A DNA stretch of 53,936 nt from contig CAKOHT010000012.1 in the NCBI GenBank assembly GCA_934085975.1, positions 1-53,936 of the forward strand. Direction: 5' to 3'. Under the pieces are notes generated by a model. That model made no database searches and had not been told where the DNA came from. It saw only the letters and a program-made list of their open reading frames with translations. A program made the position numbers and the translations under genes. This document shows, in pieces, positions 26,419 to 35,482 of the stretch (its first letter is position 1; every line of letters begins with the position of its first letter). The DNA comes from an uncultured Cetobacterium sp. GTDB lineage: Bacteria; Fusobacteriota; Fusobacteriia; Fusobacteriales; Fusobacteriaceae.

Positions 26419-26466
26419 TTTTTTTCCTCCAAATTTTTAACAAATTACTACTTAAACATGCTAAAA

Positions 26467-26496
26467 ATTATACCATAGTAGTACAACTTTTATCAA
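26467..26496 (-). promoter_or_regulatory. miaB-rho promoter
   Basis: On the minus strand TTGATA (26491-26496), an 18-bp spacer and an extended -10 TGGTATAAT (TATAAT at 26467-26472). Confidence 0.75.
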
Positions 26497-26514
26497 TAAT
26501 TCTTTAGGTAAACA

Positions 26515-27168
26515 TCACTTAAATATATCTTTAGCCTCTAAATACCATAGCAATAAATCTATATTTTCCATAGGTATGTCTACTTCTTTGCAATATACCT
26601 TCAGCTTCTCCTCTATCTCCTTATACAATTTCGGACTCACTGTTTTAGGAACTTCCTGTATCACATCTAAAGCAGCCAAATTTTTTAGGATATGTCTATC
26701 CAAAATTGCTAACTCTTGTCCAAAACCGATATTTCTTAAGAAATGACTAGCTTCTTTATACGACATTCCTCTTATATTTTTTACAATCCACTCTCTCATC
26801 TCAAATGGAGAATTAAACGTTGAAAAAAAGTCTTTTGTTATAAATCTTCCTGTCTCATCCATCATTTGCTCTCTAAGTATACAAAGGTTTTTAGCTTTGG
26901 TTCTATTGAAACGAACAATATTTAAAAATGGAAGCATCTCCTCCTCACTTCCTATGAATAAAAGATTACTCTCTCTTAATTCACTTATTGCTTTCCAAGC
27001 GTTTCTCGCCTTAGACTGCGGAGTTAAAATACAAAAAGCTAACTCGCAAAAGATATCTTTGTTATCGCCATCTCTCCAAGTTCTTCTATACTCCTTCAAT
27101 CTCTCCTCTATTCTATTTTTTATATTCTCATATATTTTTTGTACTTCATAAAAATAGGTGTTTTTCAC
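26515..27168 (-). CDS. ogg: 8-oxoguanine DNA glycosylase/AP lyase, Ogg2 family
   Basis: Base-excision repair enzyme of 217 residues in the HhH-GPD superfamily. ELAFCILTPQSKARNAWKAI is the Ogg2 N-terminal block. GMSYKEASHFLRNIG carries the helix-hairpin-helix and the likely Schiff-base Lys, and LAILDRHILKNL carries the catalytic Asp. No iron-sulfur Cys cluster is present, which separates it from MutY/Nth. It starts with GTG, 8 nt after AGGAGG. It stands alone upstream of the SNF2 unit's terminator, so it is transcribed separately. Confidence 0.85.
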   Translation of the reverse strand: MKNTYFYEVQKIYENIKNRIEERLKEYRRTWRDGDNKDIFCELAFCILTPQSKARNAWKAISELRESNLLFIGSEEEMLPFLNIVRFNRTKAKNLCILREQMMDETGRFITKDFFSTFNSPFEMREWIVKNIRGMSYKEASHFLRNIGFGQELAILDRHILKNLAALDVIQEVPKTVSPKLYKEIEEKLKVYCKEVDIPMENIDLLLWYLEAKDIFK

Positions 27169-27239
27169 AATATATACCTCCTAAAATTATTCGTACCTTA
27201 ATTTTACCACATTTTTCTAACTCTTAACATCTGTTTTTA

Positions 27240-27280
27240 AAAAAATAGGATAAAGCAAATATAGCTTTATCCTATTTTTT
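27240..27280 (-). terminator. strong, near-symmetrical terminator after the SNF2-partner gene
   Basis: A perfect 17-bp inverted repeat AAAAAATAGGATAAAGC / GCTTTATCCTATTTTTT (arms 27240-27256 and 27264-27280). It includes part of the stop codon of the upstream gene and could work in both directions. Confidence 0.9.
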
Positions 27281-29039
27281 ATAAGTTCACAAAGTACCCA
27301 TACTCTTTAAATAGTCCCGATACTTCATCTAAATTTTCTTTTTTCACCATTATATGCAAATCTTCACCTTTTAAAATCAATGATTTGAATCTCTTATCTT
27401 TTGTTATTGCTGACAATAACTCTTTATCATTTTTTAATTTTAAAACTTTATAATCGGGAACGTGTGTTATCAACTCTGTCTTTTCAATAATCTCTCCAAA
27501 AAATCTATTCCAATTCGTCGGAAGATCATTTGTTATTTTTTCTTTAAACTCCTGTATTTTCCCATGAATTTCACTTAAGTTCTCCAATCCTTTTGTCAAT
27601 GTTTCCTCTGATATTTTAAATTTATTCGGAGCTATTTTATTCCCTAGTTTCTCCAAAGTCATGATTCTAAGAGGGCTTTCTCCTAAAATTGTAACAATTA
27701 ATCTGTCCTCATCCAAAACCACTTTGCCTTCATCTTCTAAAACTTTAAAGTCATATGTTGAAACTCTGTTAAAGACATATCTACCCAACTCTGTAAATTT
27801 TGCATATTTTATTCCATCATATTTACTTAAATATCCATTTTTTAAATATAACGAACTTGCTGAGGATGGCTTTTCATAACAAATTTCTAAGACTCCCAAT
27901 GATGCCAAAATAAAAAACACCGATTTTATAAATGGTTCAACGATGTACGCCAAATATTTATCATACCCTACTATTTTTGTTCTTTCATAATTTGCCTCAT
28001 TGATGTATAGAGTTGCAAAAGCTGATTCCAAATCGATAATCTCTATAAATTCATCTCTATATAGTATACTTTTTATTACATTATCAATAGAGACAAATCC
28101 ATCATCTGGAAACTCAGATAAAATCTTACTTATAGTTGCTAGGCCTCTTTTTACCTCATCATTTGATTTACCTACATTTTTTATCCCTTTCAAATAATTT
28201 AAGTACAAGCTTATATATGTATTGTCCTCACTTTTTATAATACTTCCATTCAAGAAGCCTTTTACTATAGCTTTTAAATTACTTGACCTTATAAATTCAT
28301 CATTTAGGTATTCATTTTTAAAAAGAAATAAAAATAATCCCATTGTTTCTGTTTTTAAAAATTCTAAATCTTTTATTCCCTCATAATATTCATGGATATT
28401 ACAATATTTTTTCATATTATTTTTTGACTCTTTCAATAGCTTTCCGCTACTTGAAAGCTGCATCTTTCCATCCTTAAAGAAAGAATAGTATTTCCTTAAA
28501 TTCTCTTGGATTTTCTCCTCATTATTTTCTCTGAATTCACAAGTGAAATTTGAAGTTTTATAGATATAGTACTCTCTTGGCTTATCCATAAATTGCCTCA
28601 TAACTCTTACAATGTCATTATTTAAAGTTAAATACTCCCCTCGTTTTGTGTCTCCATTTTTAGTAAAAAATAAAAACTCATCTTTTAACTCAGATTTTAT
28701 GTTATATCCCTCTTCATCTTTTAAATAAATATCTCTATCTTTTATTTTAAACTTACCTTTCCAAGCTATATTTTCAAATACTTCCTGAACCTCTTTTGGC
28801 AATGAAGAAAAAATACCCTTAAACACCTCTTCTTTTGAATACATCTGTTCCATCAATTCTAAAAAAGTCTGCTTATTTGTAGATTCTGATATCAAAGAAA
28901 TTTCAAACAATCCTAAATTACTTCCAATATACCCTTCAGCTATCCAATCTAAAAAATATCTTTTAAAAATTTTAAAAAGAGTTCCTTTTGAATAACTTTC
29001 ATTTAAAGCTTTTCTAAATCTATCTCTACTTATTCCCAT
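27279..29039 (-). CDS. SNF2-helicase partner with XPB/Ssl2 N-terminal-like domain
   Basis: 586 residues, no close family known to me. Residues 1-435 are mixed helical with possible winged-helix segments (for example 82-150 and 360-425). Residues about 438-520 (VVLDEDRLIVTILGESPLR, then KFKISEETLTKGLENL, then LPTNWNRFFGEII) follow the pattern of the XPB/Ssl2 N-terminal or helicase-associated domain (Helicase_C_3-like). The end (about 530-586) has the 'L..I..DKRFKSLILKGEDLHIMV...LFKEYGYFV' layout of the same family. There are no Walker motifs, so it is not itself a helicase. It starts 8 bp after the SNF2 gene with a GGAG site, so the two are translated as a pair. A role in loading or regulating the SNF2 motor is inference. 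Confidence 0.75.
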   Translation of the reverse strand: MGISRDRFRKALNESYSKGTLFKIFKRYFLDWIAEGYIGSNLGLFEISLISESTNKQTFLELMEQMYSKEEVFKGIFSSLPKEVQEVFENIAWKGKFKIKDRDIYLKDEEGYNIKSELKDEFLFFTKNGDTKRGEYLTLNNDIVRVMRQFMDKPREYYIYKTSNFTCEFRENNEEKIQENLRKYYSFFKDGKMQLSSSGKLLKESKNNMKKYCNIHEYYEGIKDLEFLKTETMGLFLFLFKNEYLNDEFIRSSNLKAIVKGFLNGSIIKSEDNTYISLYLNYLKGIKNVGKSNDEVKRGLATISKILSEFPDDGFVSIDNVIKSILYRDEFIEIIDLESAFATLYINEANYERTKIVGYDKYLAYIVEPFIKSVFFILASLGVLEICYEKPSSASSLYLKNGYLSKYDGIKYAKFTELGRYVFNRVSTYDFKVLEDEGKVVLDEDRLIVTILGESPLRIMTLEKLGNKIAPNKFKISEETLTKGLENLSEIHGKIQEFKEKITNDLPTNWNRFFGEIIEKTELITHVPDYKVLKLKNDKELLSAITKDKRFKSLILKGEDLHIMVKKENLDEVSGLFKEYGYFVNL

Positions 29040-29047
29040 ACCATCTC

Positions 29048-31780
29048 CTATTCTCCAAGAATAAATTCTATATCCTTTTCAGTTAAAGTTTTTAAAGTCG
29101 CTCCCTCATCAGAAATCAAGTTATCTAGTAACTGACTTTTACTCTCTTGTAATTTTAGTATTTTCTCTTCTATTGTATCTTTTAGTATCAATTTATAGGA
29201 GAATACTGTTCTATCTTGTCCAAGTCTATAAGCTCTATCCACAGCCTGATTCTCCACAGTTTTATTCCACCAAGGGTCATAGATAAATATCGTATCTGCC
29301 GCTGTTAAATTAAGCCCTACTCCTCCGGTTTTTAATGTCATTACAAAAACTTTATATTTTTTATCTTTTTGGAATAAATCTACTAAGCCTTGTCTATCCT
29401 TGGTAGCTCCAGTCATTTCCAAATACTTTATTCCTCTTTTTCTTAAATCTGATGTTATACTTTCAATACTTTTTATATAGTTTGTAAATATAAGAACTTT
29501 ATGTCCATTCTCCACCGCATCTTGAACATTATTTATAAGCACCTCTCTTTTACTTGAAACTACATTGGGGTTTTTCATCTCAGGACAACTTGTTAGCTGT
29601 CTCAACTCATTTAACGCCTGAAGTATATAAAACTGTGTCTTTCCTAAGCCTTGAGTTTTTATTTGACTGTTTATCATCCCATAGTAGTATGCCCTTCTTT
29701 CCTCGTAGAGCCTTTTTTGCTCTGGATTCATTCCTATAAACAGTGTTTTTTCAATCTTATCTGGAAGATCTTTTAAAACCTCTTTTTTAACTCTTCTCAG
29801 TATAAATGGATATATTTTCTTCTTTAGCTCCTCTATGGCTTCTTTATCATTCTCTTTTTGAATTGGATTAGCATAGTGGTAGTTAAACTCATCTAAAGTA
29901 CCAAACATTGACGGATTTAAAAATCTAAATAGAGAGTATAATTCTCCTAAGTTATTTTCAATAGGAGTACCACTTAAAGCTAGTCTATATTTTGAGTTCA
30001 ACAACATAACAGCTTTTGTTGTCTGTGCATTTACATTTTTTATATTTTGAGATTCATCTAGAACTATCAAATCAAATTTCATCTCTTTTAAATATTCAAT
30101 ATCATTTCTTACCGTTCCATAAGTTGTTATAATTACCTCAACACTACTAAAAATAGATTTATCTCTAAAATTTCCATAGTATATTCCACATTTTAAATCT
30201 GGGCTAAACTTTTTTATCTCACTTTCCCAATTATATATCAAACTTTTTGGCATAATTATCAATGTTTTTCTCTTTGGAGTTAAGTGCAAACTAGTTATTA
30301 AAGTTATTGCTTGCAATGTTTTTCCAAGTCCCATATCATCTGCTAAACACCCACCTAAACTATTGTCCATCAGATATCTCAACCATTTATATCCATACTC
30401 TTGATATTCTCTCAAAGTAGCATTTATTGCTGGTATCGGTGCATTATAATTCTCTATTTGATTGATTCCTCTGTAAAAACTTTTAGTCTTTTTAATCTCA
30501 TTTGCAAGTACTTTATCCTCTATTAAATCATCTATTATCGGCAGATCAAAAAATGAAATTTTAACATTGGATTTTCCATTATCTTTAAATACTCTTTCCA
30601 GCTTTTCCATGTATTTTCTATTGATAAGAGCATTTGTTCCATCACTTAAAACAATATATGAATCTTTTTTGAAGCTATTTAAAACATCCACTATTGAAAA
30701 TTTTTCTCCTTCAATCTCCAAATGGACATCTCCCTCTAAAAAATCTATTCCGTGCTTAAAGTTTCCTACAACTTTTGGCTTTACAGCTTTTACACTATAT
30801 TTTTTTAAATTATCTGTCCCAACAACCTTATATTTTCCTGCTAATTGAAGAAGCTCCTGCGTTACAAACTCTCTTGCTAATTTTTCTTGTAAAATTATAA
30901 AATTTCCATCTATATAAAAACTAGATTTTATCTTTAAATTTTTCTGATGTTTTACAATATTTTTAACAACCTCTTCTACAGTTTCATCTAAATAAGCTGC
31001 TTCTACCTTTGTTATTTCAACCCTTTTTAACTCATCTTTTATAATCAAAGCTCTATCTAAGTTGTGTACCTTTAAAAATTCATAATCAACCGTTGATATT
31101 GAGGCTCCTATTTTTAAATACAAACTATTATCTTGCGATATTTTTTCTATTATCAATTCCTGAACTGGTTTTAGATTTCCCTCTTCCACAATCTCATAAT
31201 CTAAACATTCAATCTCTATTCCACTTCCAAAAGATGATGCTAGTGTCAAATATTTTTCTAATTCTGATTTTAAAAATTTTGACTCCATCTCTTTTAAAAT
31301 ATGTATTGTATCCTTTGGAATATCTATCCAGTATATTGTATCTCCACTTAAAACATAGTTATCTGAAACTATTTTAAAATTTTCTTTACCATTTAAAAGA
31401 AGCTTTCCCTCACATAAATCAGGTTCATCTTCTACAAAATTAATTTTTAATACTATTTTATTTTCACTCAAAATCCATTTTATTGGATTCATATCCCCTG
31501 TAACTACTTTTTTACTATTTTTTAGATAATCTAAAATCTCTACATTTTCATCTATATATAGTTCATTTTTTTCATTATCCCACCCAGAGAAAAAGCTATC
31601 TTCTTTTATCTCTTGAATTAAATCAATAATTTTCAAATCATTTTCATCACTAATTTCATATTCCTCTGTATTTTCTACTATCTCCCCATCGCTGTCTACT
31701 AAAGAAACATATGTTCCTACTTCGTCACAAGTTAAAGTAAAAAATAGTGACTCATCCATTTTTTTTAAATTAGATTCCAT
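29048..31780 (-). CDS. SNF2-family DNA-dependent ATPase/helicase
   Basis: About 910 residues. The C-terminal half is a full SNF2 motor: motif I LADDMGLGKTLQAI, Ia LIIMPKSLIYNWESEI, II DLIVLDESQN, III LALSGTPIENNLGELYSLF, IV-V IFTNYIKSIES and LKTGGVGLNLTAAD, VI RAYRLGQDRTV. The N-terminal ~420 residues are unusual acidic sequence with no domain I can name. The ATG at 31780 is chosen because GAGGG lies 8 nt upstream. The frame could be extended 22 codons. Bacterial SNF2 proteins (RapA, HepA-like) act on RNA polymerase or DNA-protein complexes. The target here is unknown. Paired with the gene at 27279-29039. Confidence 0.9.
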   Translation of the reverse strand: MESNLKKMDESLFFTLTCDEVGTYVSLVDSDGEIVENTEEYEISDENDLKIIDLIQEIKEDSFFSGWDNEKNELYIDENVEILDYLKNSKKVVTGDMNPIKWILSENKIVLKINFVEDEPDLCEGKLLLNGKENFKIVSDNYVLSGDTIYWIDIPKDTIHILKEMESKFLKSELEKYLTLASSFGSGIEIECLDYEIVEEGNLKPVQELIIEKISQDNSLYLKIGASISTVDYEFLKVHNLDRALIIKDELKRVEITKVEAAYLDETVEEVVKNIVKHQKNLKIKSSFYIDGNFIILQEKLAREFVTQELLQLAGKYKVVGTDNLKKYSVKAVKPKVVGNFKHGIDFLEGDVHLEIEGEKFSIVDVLNSFKKDSYIVLSDGTNALINRKYMEKLERVFKDNGKSNVKISFFDLPIIDDLIEDKVLANEIKKTKSFYRGINQIENYNAPIPAINATLREYQEYGYKWLRYLMDNSLGGCLADDMGLGKTLQAITLITSLHLTPKRKTLIIMPKSLIYNWESEIKKFSPDLKCGIYYGNFRDKSIFSSVEVIITTYGTVRNDIEYLKEMKFDLIVLDESQNIKNVNAQTTKAVMLLNSKYRLALSGTPIENNLGELYSLFRFLNPSMFGTLDEFNYHYANPIQKENDKEAIEELKKKIYPFILRRVKKEVLKDLPDKIEKTLFIGMNPEQKRLYEERRAYYYGMINSQIKTQGLGKTQFYILQALNELRQLTSCPEMKNPNVVSSKREVLINNVQDAVENGHKVLIFTNYIKSIESITSDLRKRGIKYLEMTGATKDRQGLVDLFQKDKKYKVFVMTLKTGGVGLNLTAADTIFIYDPWWNKTVENQAVDRAYRLGQDRTVFSYKLILKDTIEEKILKLQESKSQLLDNLISDEGATLKTLTEKDIEFILGE

Positions 31781-31852
31781 ACCCTTTTCCCTCATATATA
31801 AATTTTTTCTGAAGTATATTATATCAAATTTTCTAAGGGTTAGCAAGAAATT

Positions 31853-31883
31853 AAAAAAAGGACTCTATTCATTAGAGTCCTTT
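31853..31883 (-). terminator. terminator of the DUF1858 gene
   Basis: On the minus strand AAAGGACTCTA/TAGAGTCCTTT hairpin (arms 31857-31867 and 31873-31883) followed by a T run, 11 bp after the stop codon. Confidence 0.9.
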
Positions 31884-31893
31884 CACCTTATTT

Positions 31894-32100
31894 CTATTTA
31901 GCTTCTGATTCTTTTATTAAGATGTTCATCTCTTCAACTAATGCATCAGCATCCAATCCGTGTGCTGCAATTCCCTCTCCAAGAGTCTCCCCAGCTGCTA
32001 CCATACATCCTACGCATCCCAATCCGTGCTTTTTAAATACCATTGAAATCACTGGATATTTTTGAACTGCTTCTAAAATATTCATATCTTTAGTTACCAT
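31894..32100 (-). CDS. DUF1858 domain protein (hybrid-cluster-associated redox disulfide type)
   Basis: 68-residue cytoplasmic protein. It opens with VTKDMNILEAVQKYPVISMV and carries the CVGC motif in HGLGCVGCMVAAGETL, the feature of the small DUF1858/TIGR03980 redox-disulfide proteins common in anaerobes. The rest is a short helical tail. It is monocistronic, with a perfect promoter and its own terminator, so it is probably well expressed. The redox partner is unknown and no hybrid cluster protein is encoded in the window. Confidence 0.88.
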   Translation of the reverse strand: MVTKDMNILEAVQKYPVISMVFKKHGLGCVGCMVAAGETLGEGIAAHGLDADALVEEMNILIKESEAK

Positions 32101-32137
32101 TTTTATTCCTCCTACATTTTCTTTATATTACCTTTTT

Positions 32138-32166
32138 ATTATATAAAACTTTACTTTTTTTGTCAA
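32138..32166 (-). promoter_or_regulatory. DUF1858 gene promoter (perfect consensus)
   Basis: On the minus strand TTGACA (32161-32166), 17 bp and TATAAT (32138-32143). The -35 directly follows the kdsD stop codon. Confidence 0.9.
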
Positions 32167-33123
32167 TTATTTTCCAATGACATTTAACAAATCATGAATT
32201 CTCACAACTCCAACAACTTTCCTATCTGATAAAACAGGTAATACGGATATCTGATTCTCTCTATTTTCCATAAGATCTAAGGCATCTAAAGCCATTATAT
32301 TTTCTGTTGCATAGGTGTAATCTCTTGTCATTATATCTTTGGCTTTTAATGTAAAAAATTTATCTTTCATTTTCAAAGCTCTTCGGATATCCCCTTCCGT
32401 TATAATTCCCAAAAGTTCATCATTTTCTATAATACAAACTACACCCAATCTTTTTTTAGTCATTGTCATAATCACTGTATCCATATCACTTGTCAAGTGA
32501 GCAATTGGTAGGTCTTTATGCATCACATCCTTCACCCTCATAAGTAATCTTCTTCCCAAACTTCCTCCAGGATGATAAACTGCAAAATTTTCAGGTTTGA
32601 AATTTCTTGCAGTTATTAGTACAGTTGCCAATGCATCTCCCATGACCAAAGTGCTTGTTGTTGAAGACATAGGAGCTAAATTCAATGGACACCCCTCTTT
32701 TTCAACTCCTATATCCAGTATCGCATCCGCTTCTCTCCCAAGTTTTGAATTTGGATTTCCTGTCATAGCTACTAATGTTGCACCAATTTTCTTTATTGAT
32801 GGAAGAATTGACATGACCTCATCACTGTTTCCACTATTGGATATAGCTATCACTACATCATTTTTATTTATCATTCCAAGATCGCCATGGAGTCCTTCAG
32901 CTGAGTTCATGAAAACAGCTAGTGTCCCTGTTGAGGCCAGTGTAGCAGCTATTTTTTTACCTATAATCCCTGATTTTCCAATACCTGTTATTACAACCTT
33001 ACCTCTAGAATTTAAAATTAGATTCACCACTTCTTCCAGCGAATCCGATATTTTACTCTTAACTTTTTCTAATTCACATATCTCTTTATCAAATAAATCT
33101 TGAGCTATTTTTTTTATATCCAT
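32167..33123 (-). CDS. kdsD: arabinose-5-phosphate isomerase
   Basis: Converts ribulose-5-P to arabinose-5-P, the first step of Kdo synthesis for LPS. 318 residues. The SIS domain (about 25-180) has VVITGIGKSGIIGKKIAATL, SAEGLHGDLGM, and AISNSGNSDEV. Two CBS domains (about 200-318) have VKDVMHKDLPIAHL and AKDIMTRDYTYATE. It ends VVGVVRIHDLLNVIGK. It starts 1 bp after the kdsA stop, in murE-kdsA-kdsD. Sugar-phosphate specificity is taken from the neighbouring kdsA. Confidence 0.93.
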   Translation of the reverse strand: MDIKKIAQDLFDKEICELEKVKSKISDSLEEVVNLILNSRGKVVITGIGKSGIIGKKIAATLASTGTLAVFMNSAEGLHGDLGMINKNDVVIAISNSGNSDEVMSILPSIKKIGATLVAMTGNPNSKLGREADAILDIGVEKEGCPLNLAPMSSTTSTLVMGDALATVLITARNFKPENFAVYHPGGSLGRRLLMRVKDVMHKDLPIAHLTSDMDTVIMTMTKKRLGVVCIIENDELLGIITEGDIRRALKMKDKFFTLKAKDIMTRDYTYATENIMALDALDLMENRENQISVLPVLSDRKVVGVVRIHDLLNVIGK

Positions 33124-33124
33124 T

Positions 33125-33967
33125 CTATCTTCCTTTTACTAAATCGTCTATCTTTACAGCCACTTTTAATATCTCTTCTAAATCTGATAAATATAACATA
33201 TTTGGTCCATCTGATTTAGCATTTGCCGGATCTGGATGAACTTCTGCAAAAATTGCATCTATTCCAATTGCTAATCCCGCTCTCATCAATGGAAATACAA
33301 ACTCTCTATCCCCTGATGTCGCAGTCCCTAGCCCACCTGGTTTTTGTACAGCATGAGTCACATCAAATACAACTGGATATCCAAACTTTCTCATCTCTCC
33401 AAATCCTCTCATATCTACAACCATATTGTTATATCCAAAAGTTGATCCTCTTTCACAAAGCATTATATTTGGATTGTTCATCTCCTCCATTTTTATAACT
33501 ACATTCTTCATATCCCATGGTGCTAAGAACTGTCCCTTTTTAATATTTACAGGTAACCCTGTTTCGGCTGCGGCTATAAGTAAATCTGTCTGTCTACATA
33601 AAAAGGCTGGTATTTGAATTATATCCACAACTTTAGCAACCTCTTTACATTGCCAAGCCTCATGCACATCTGTCACAACAGGTATATTAAATCTCTCTTT
33701 CACTTTTTTTAATATTTCCAGTCCTTTTTCAATTCCCGGACCTCTATATGAGTGTATAGATGATCTATTGGCCTTGTCAAAAGATGCTTTAAACACATAG
33801 TTAATACCTAATCTATCACAGATATCCTTCACTTTTTCAGCTACTTCCATAACTAACTCTTCCGATTCTATCACACATGGTCCCGCTATCAATGTAAACC
33901 TGTTATTTCCACCAATTTCAAATTTATTTGCTATTTTGACTTTTTTTACTTCTTGAACTATCCTCAA
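33125..33967 (-). CDS. kdsA: 2-dehydro-3-deoxyphosphooctonate aldolase (Kdo-8-P synthase)
   Basis: Condenses phosphoenolpyruvate with arabinose-5-P to Kdo-8-P. 280 residues. Family blocks are FTLIAGPCVIESEEL, FKASFDKANRSS, GPGIEKGLEIL, VVTDVHEAWQ, IIQIPAFLCRQTDLL, FLAPWDMKNVV, CERGSTFGYNNMVVDMR and GIFAEVHPDPANAKSDG-like FAEVHPDP. The start is a TTG immediately after the murE stop (TAATTG), with GAGGTGAAG upstream. There is no better in-frame ATG before the conserved region. Confidence 0.95.
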   Translation of the reverse strand: MRIVQEVKKVKIANKFEIGGNNRFTLIAGPCVIESEELVMEVAEKVKDICDRLGINYVFKASFDKANRSSIHSYRGPGIEKGLEILKKVKERFNIPVVTDVHEAWQCKEVAKVVDIIQIPAFLCRQTDLLIAAAETGLPVNIKKGQFLAPWDMKNVVIKMEEMNNPNIMLCERGSTFGYNNMVVDMRGFGEMRKFGYPVVFDVTHAVQKPGGLGTATSGDREFVFPLMRAGLAIGIDAIFAEVHPDPANAKSDGPNMLYLSDLEEILKVAVKIDDLVKGR

Positions 33968-35368
33968 TTACTTCACCTCTTCTAATTCTTTTATTGCTTC
34001 TATGGCAATCTCTCTATCGTCAAAATATATCTTCGTTGTTCCCAAAATTTGATAAGTTTCATGCCCTTTTCCTGCTATCAGTATTATATCATCTTTTCCA
34101 GCTTTTAAAACTGCTTTTTTTATCGCTTCTCTTCTATCGGTTTCTATCATATAGTTTTTAGTTTTGAATCCTTTCACTATATCCTCTACTATTTTATTTG
34201 GGTCTTCTGTTCTTGGATTATCGGAGGTTACAATTACCAAATCGCTATACCTTTCACTAACCTCTGCCATCACAGGTCTTTTTAAAGTATCTCTATCTCC
34301 ACCGCAACCAAAAATAGTTATTATCCTACCTCCATTTTTTAATTCGGTAACTCCTTGTAAAATATTTTCTAAGGCATCTCCTGTATGTGCATAATCTACA
34401 ACTATTTTAAACTCTTGTCCTGCAAAAACTGATTCAAATCTTCCCGGAGCACCCTTTATTTTTCTTGCTCTTTCTCTTACAACACTCGAATCTATATTTA
34501 ATATTTTACCAACACCAACTGCTGCCAATAGATTATACATATTAAATCTTCCTAATAGAGGTGGCTTTATCTCCTCTATCAATTTCATATCTAAATCTGC
34601 TTCTCCATTTAAAGAGTATGAAATTCCTCCAAATTCGCTGTATATTTTTTTTCCATATTCATCATCTATATTGATTATTCCATTTCTCTTATCTTTTAAT
34701 TTTTTAAAAAGTATTTTTTTAGCATTGAAATACTCCTCCATATCTCTATGGTAGTCCAAATGTTCCGGTGTTAAGTTAGTAAAAATAGCTACATCAAACT
34801 CCAGCATATCAACTCTTCCACTCGTCAGTCCATGGGAGCTAACCTCCATCACTAAATACTCTAAACCCCTCTCCACTGCTTTTTTACACATTTTTATTAT
34901 ATCTAGAGACTCTGGCGTTGTATTTGGTGCTTCTATTATTTCATCTCCTACCTTATATTCCACAGTTCCTATTCTAGCAACTTTACTCTCTCCTAAAATC
35001 TGTTCTATCAGATAAGTTGTTGTTGTTTTTCCATTTGTTCCTGTCACTCCAATTATTTTTAAATTTTTTTCAGGATTCCCATAAAAATTTGAAGCAATTA
35101 CACCTAGATTTCCTCTTAAATTTTCAACTAAAAAGTAAGCTACTCCCTCTTTTAATTCTGTTGATTCCTCAGATACAATTATCGCTACCGCTCCATTTTC
35201 AATAGCTTTATCGATAAATTTATGTCCATCCACTAAAGCTCCTTTTAAAGCAATAAATATATCTCCTCGCTTAACTTTTCTAGAGTCATACTCCAAATTT
35301 CCACTGTATATATTTTTTTCCGTAATTTTTAAAACTTTATAATCTATCCCTTCAAACAGCCTTTCCAT
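33968..35368 (-). CDS. murE: UDP-N-acetylmuramoyl-tripeptide synthetase MurE
   Basis: Adds the third amino acid to the peptidoglycan stem, 466 residues. ATP site GVTGTNGKTTTTYLIEQIL, VMEVSSHGL, FTNLTPEHLDYH, the C-terminal GCGGDRDTLKRPVMA and TSDNPRTEDP. The DNPR motif is that of MurE enzymes selecting diaminopimelate or, in fusobacteria, the related meso-lanthionine, and not Lys. The ATG at 35368 is preferred because GAGGG is 6 nt upstream. The ATG two codons earlier is too close. First gene of murE-kdsA-kdsD, an envelope operon. Confidence 0.94.
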   Translation of the reverse strand: MERLFEGIDYKVLKITEKNIYSGNLEYDSRKVKRGDIFIALKGALVDGHKFIDKAIENGAVAIIVSEESTELKEGVAYFLVENLRGNLGVIASNFYGNPEKNLKIIGVTGTNGKTTTTYLIEQILGESKVARIGTVEYKVGDEIIEAPNTTPESLDIIKMCKKAVERGLEYLVMEVSSHGLTSGRVDMLEFDVAIFTNLTPEHLDYHRDMEEYFNAKKILFKKLKDKRNGIINIDDEYGKKIYSEFGGISYSLNGEADLDMKLIEEIKPPLLGRFNMYNLLAAVGVGKILNIDSSVVRERARKIKGAPGRFESVFAGQEFKIVVDYAHTGDALENILQGVTELKNGGRIITIFGCGGDRDTLKRPVMAEVSERYSDLVIVTSDNPRTEDPNKIVEDIVKGFKTKNYMIETDRREAIKKAVLKAGKDDIILIAGKGHETYQILGTTKIYFDDREIAIEAIKELEEVK

Positions 35369-35441
35369 ATTCATCCCTCACTATATATTATTCAGCCTAT
35401 TATATCACTTTTCAAAAAAAAACAATATATACTTTTATAAA

Positions 35442-35473
35442 GTAAAAAAACAGAGGCCTTAACTCCTCTGTTT
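35442..35473 (-). terminator. terminator of the FMN-binding-like gene
   Basis: On the minus strand AACAGAGG/CCTCTGTT hairpin (inner arms 35451-35456 and 35465-35470) followed by T7. Confidence 0.88.
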
Positions 35474-35482
35474 TCATATTTT

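Noticed and set aside
32597..33103. 168-codon plus-strand frame over kdsD.
   Set aside because: Antisense to kdsD with no ribosome site and biased composition.
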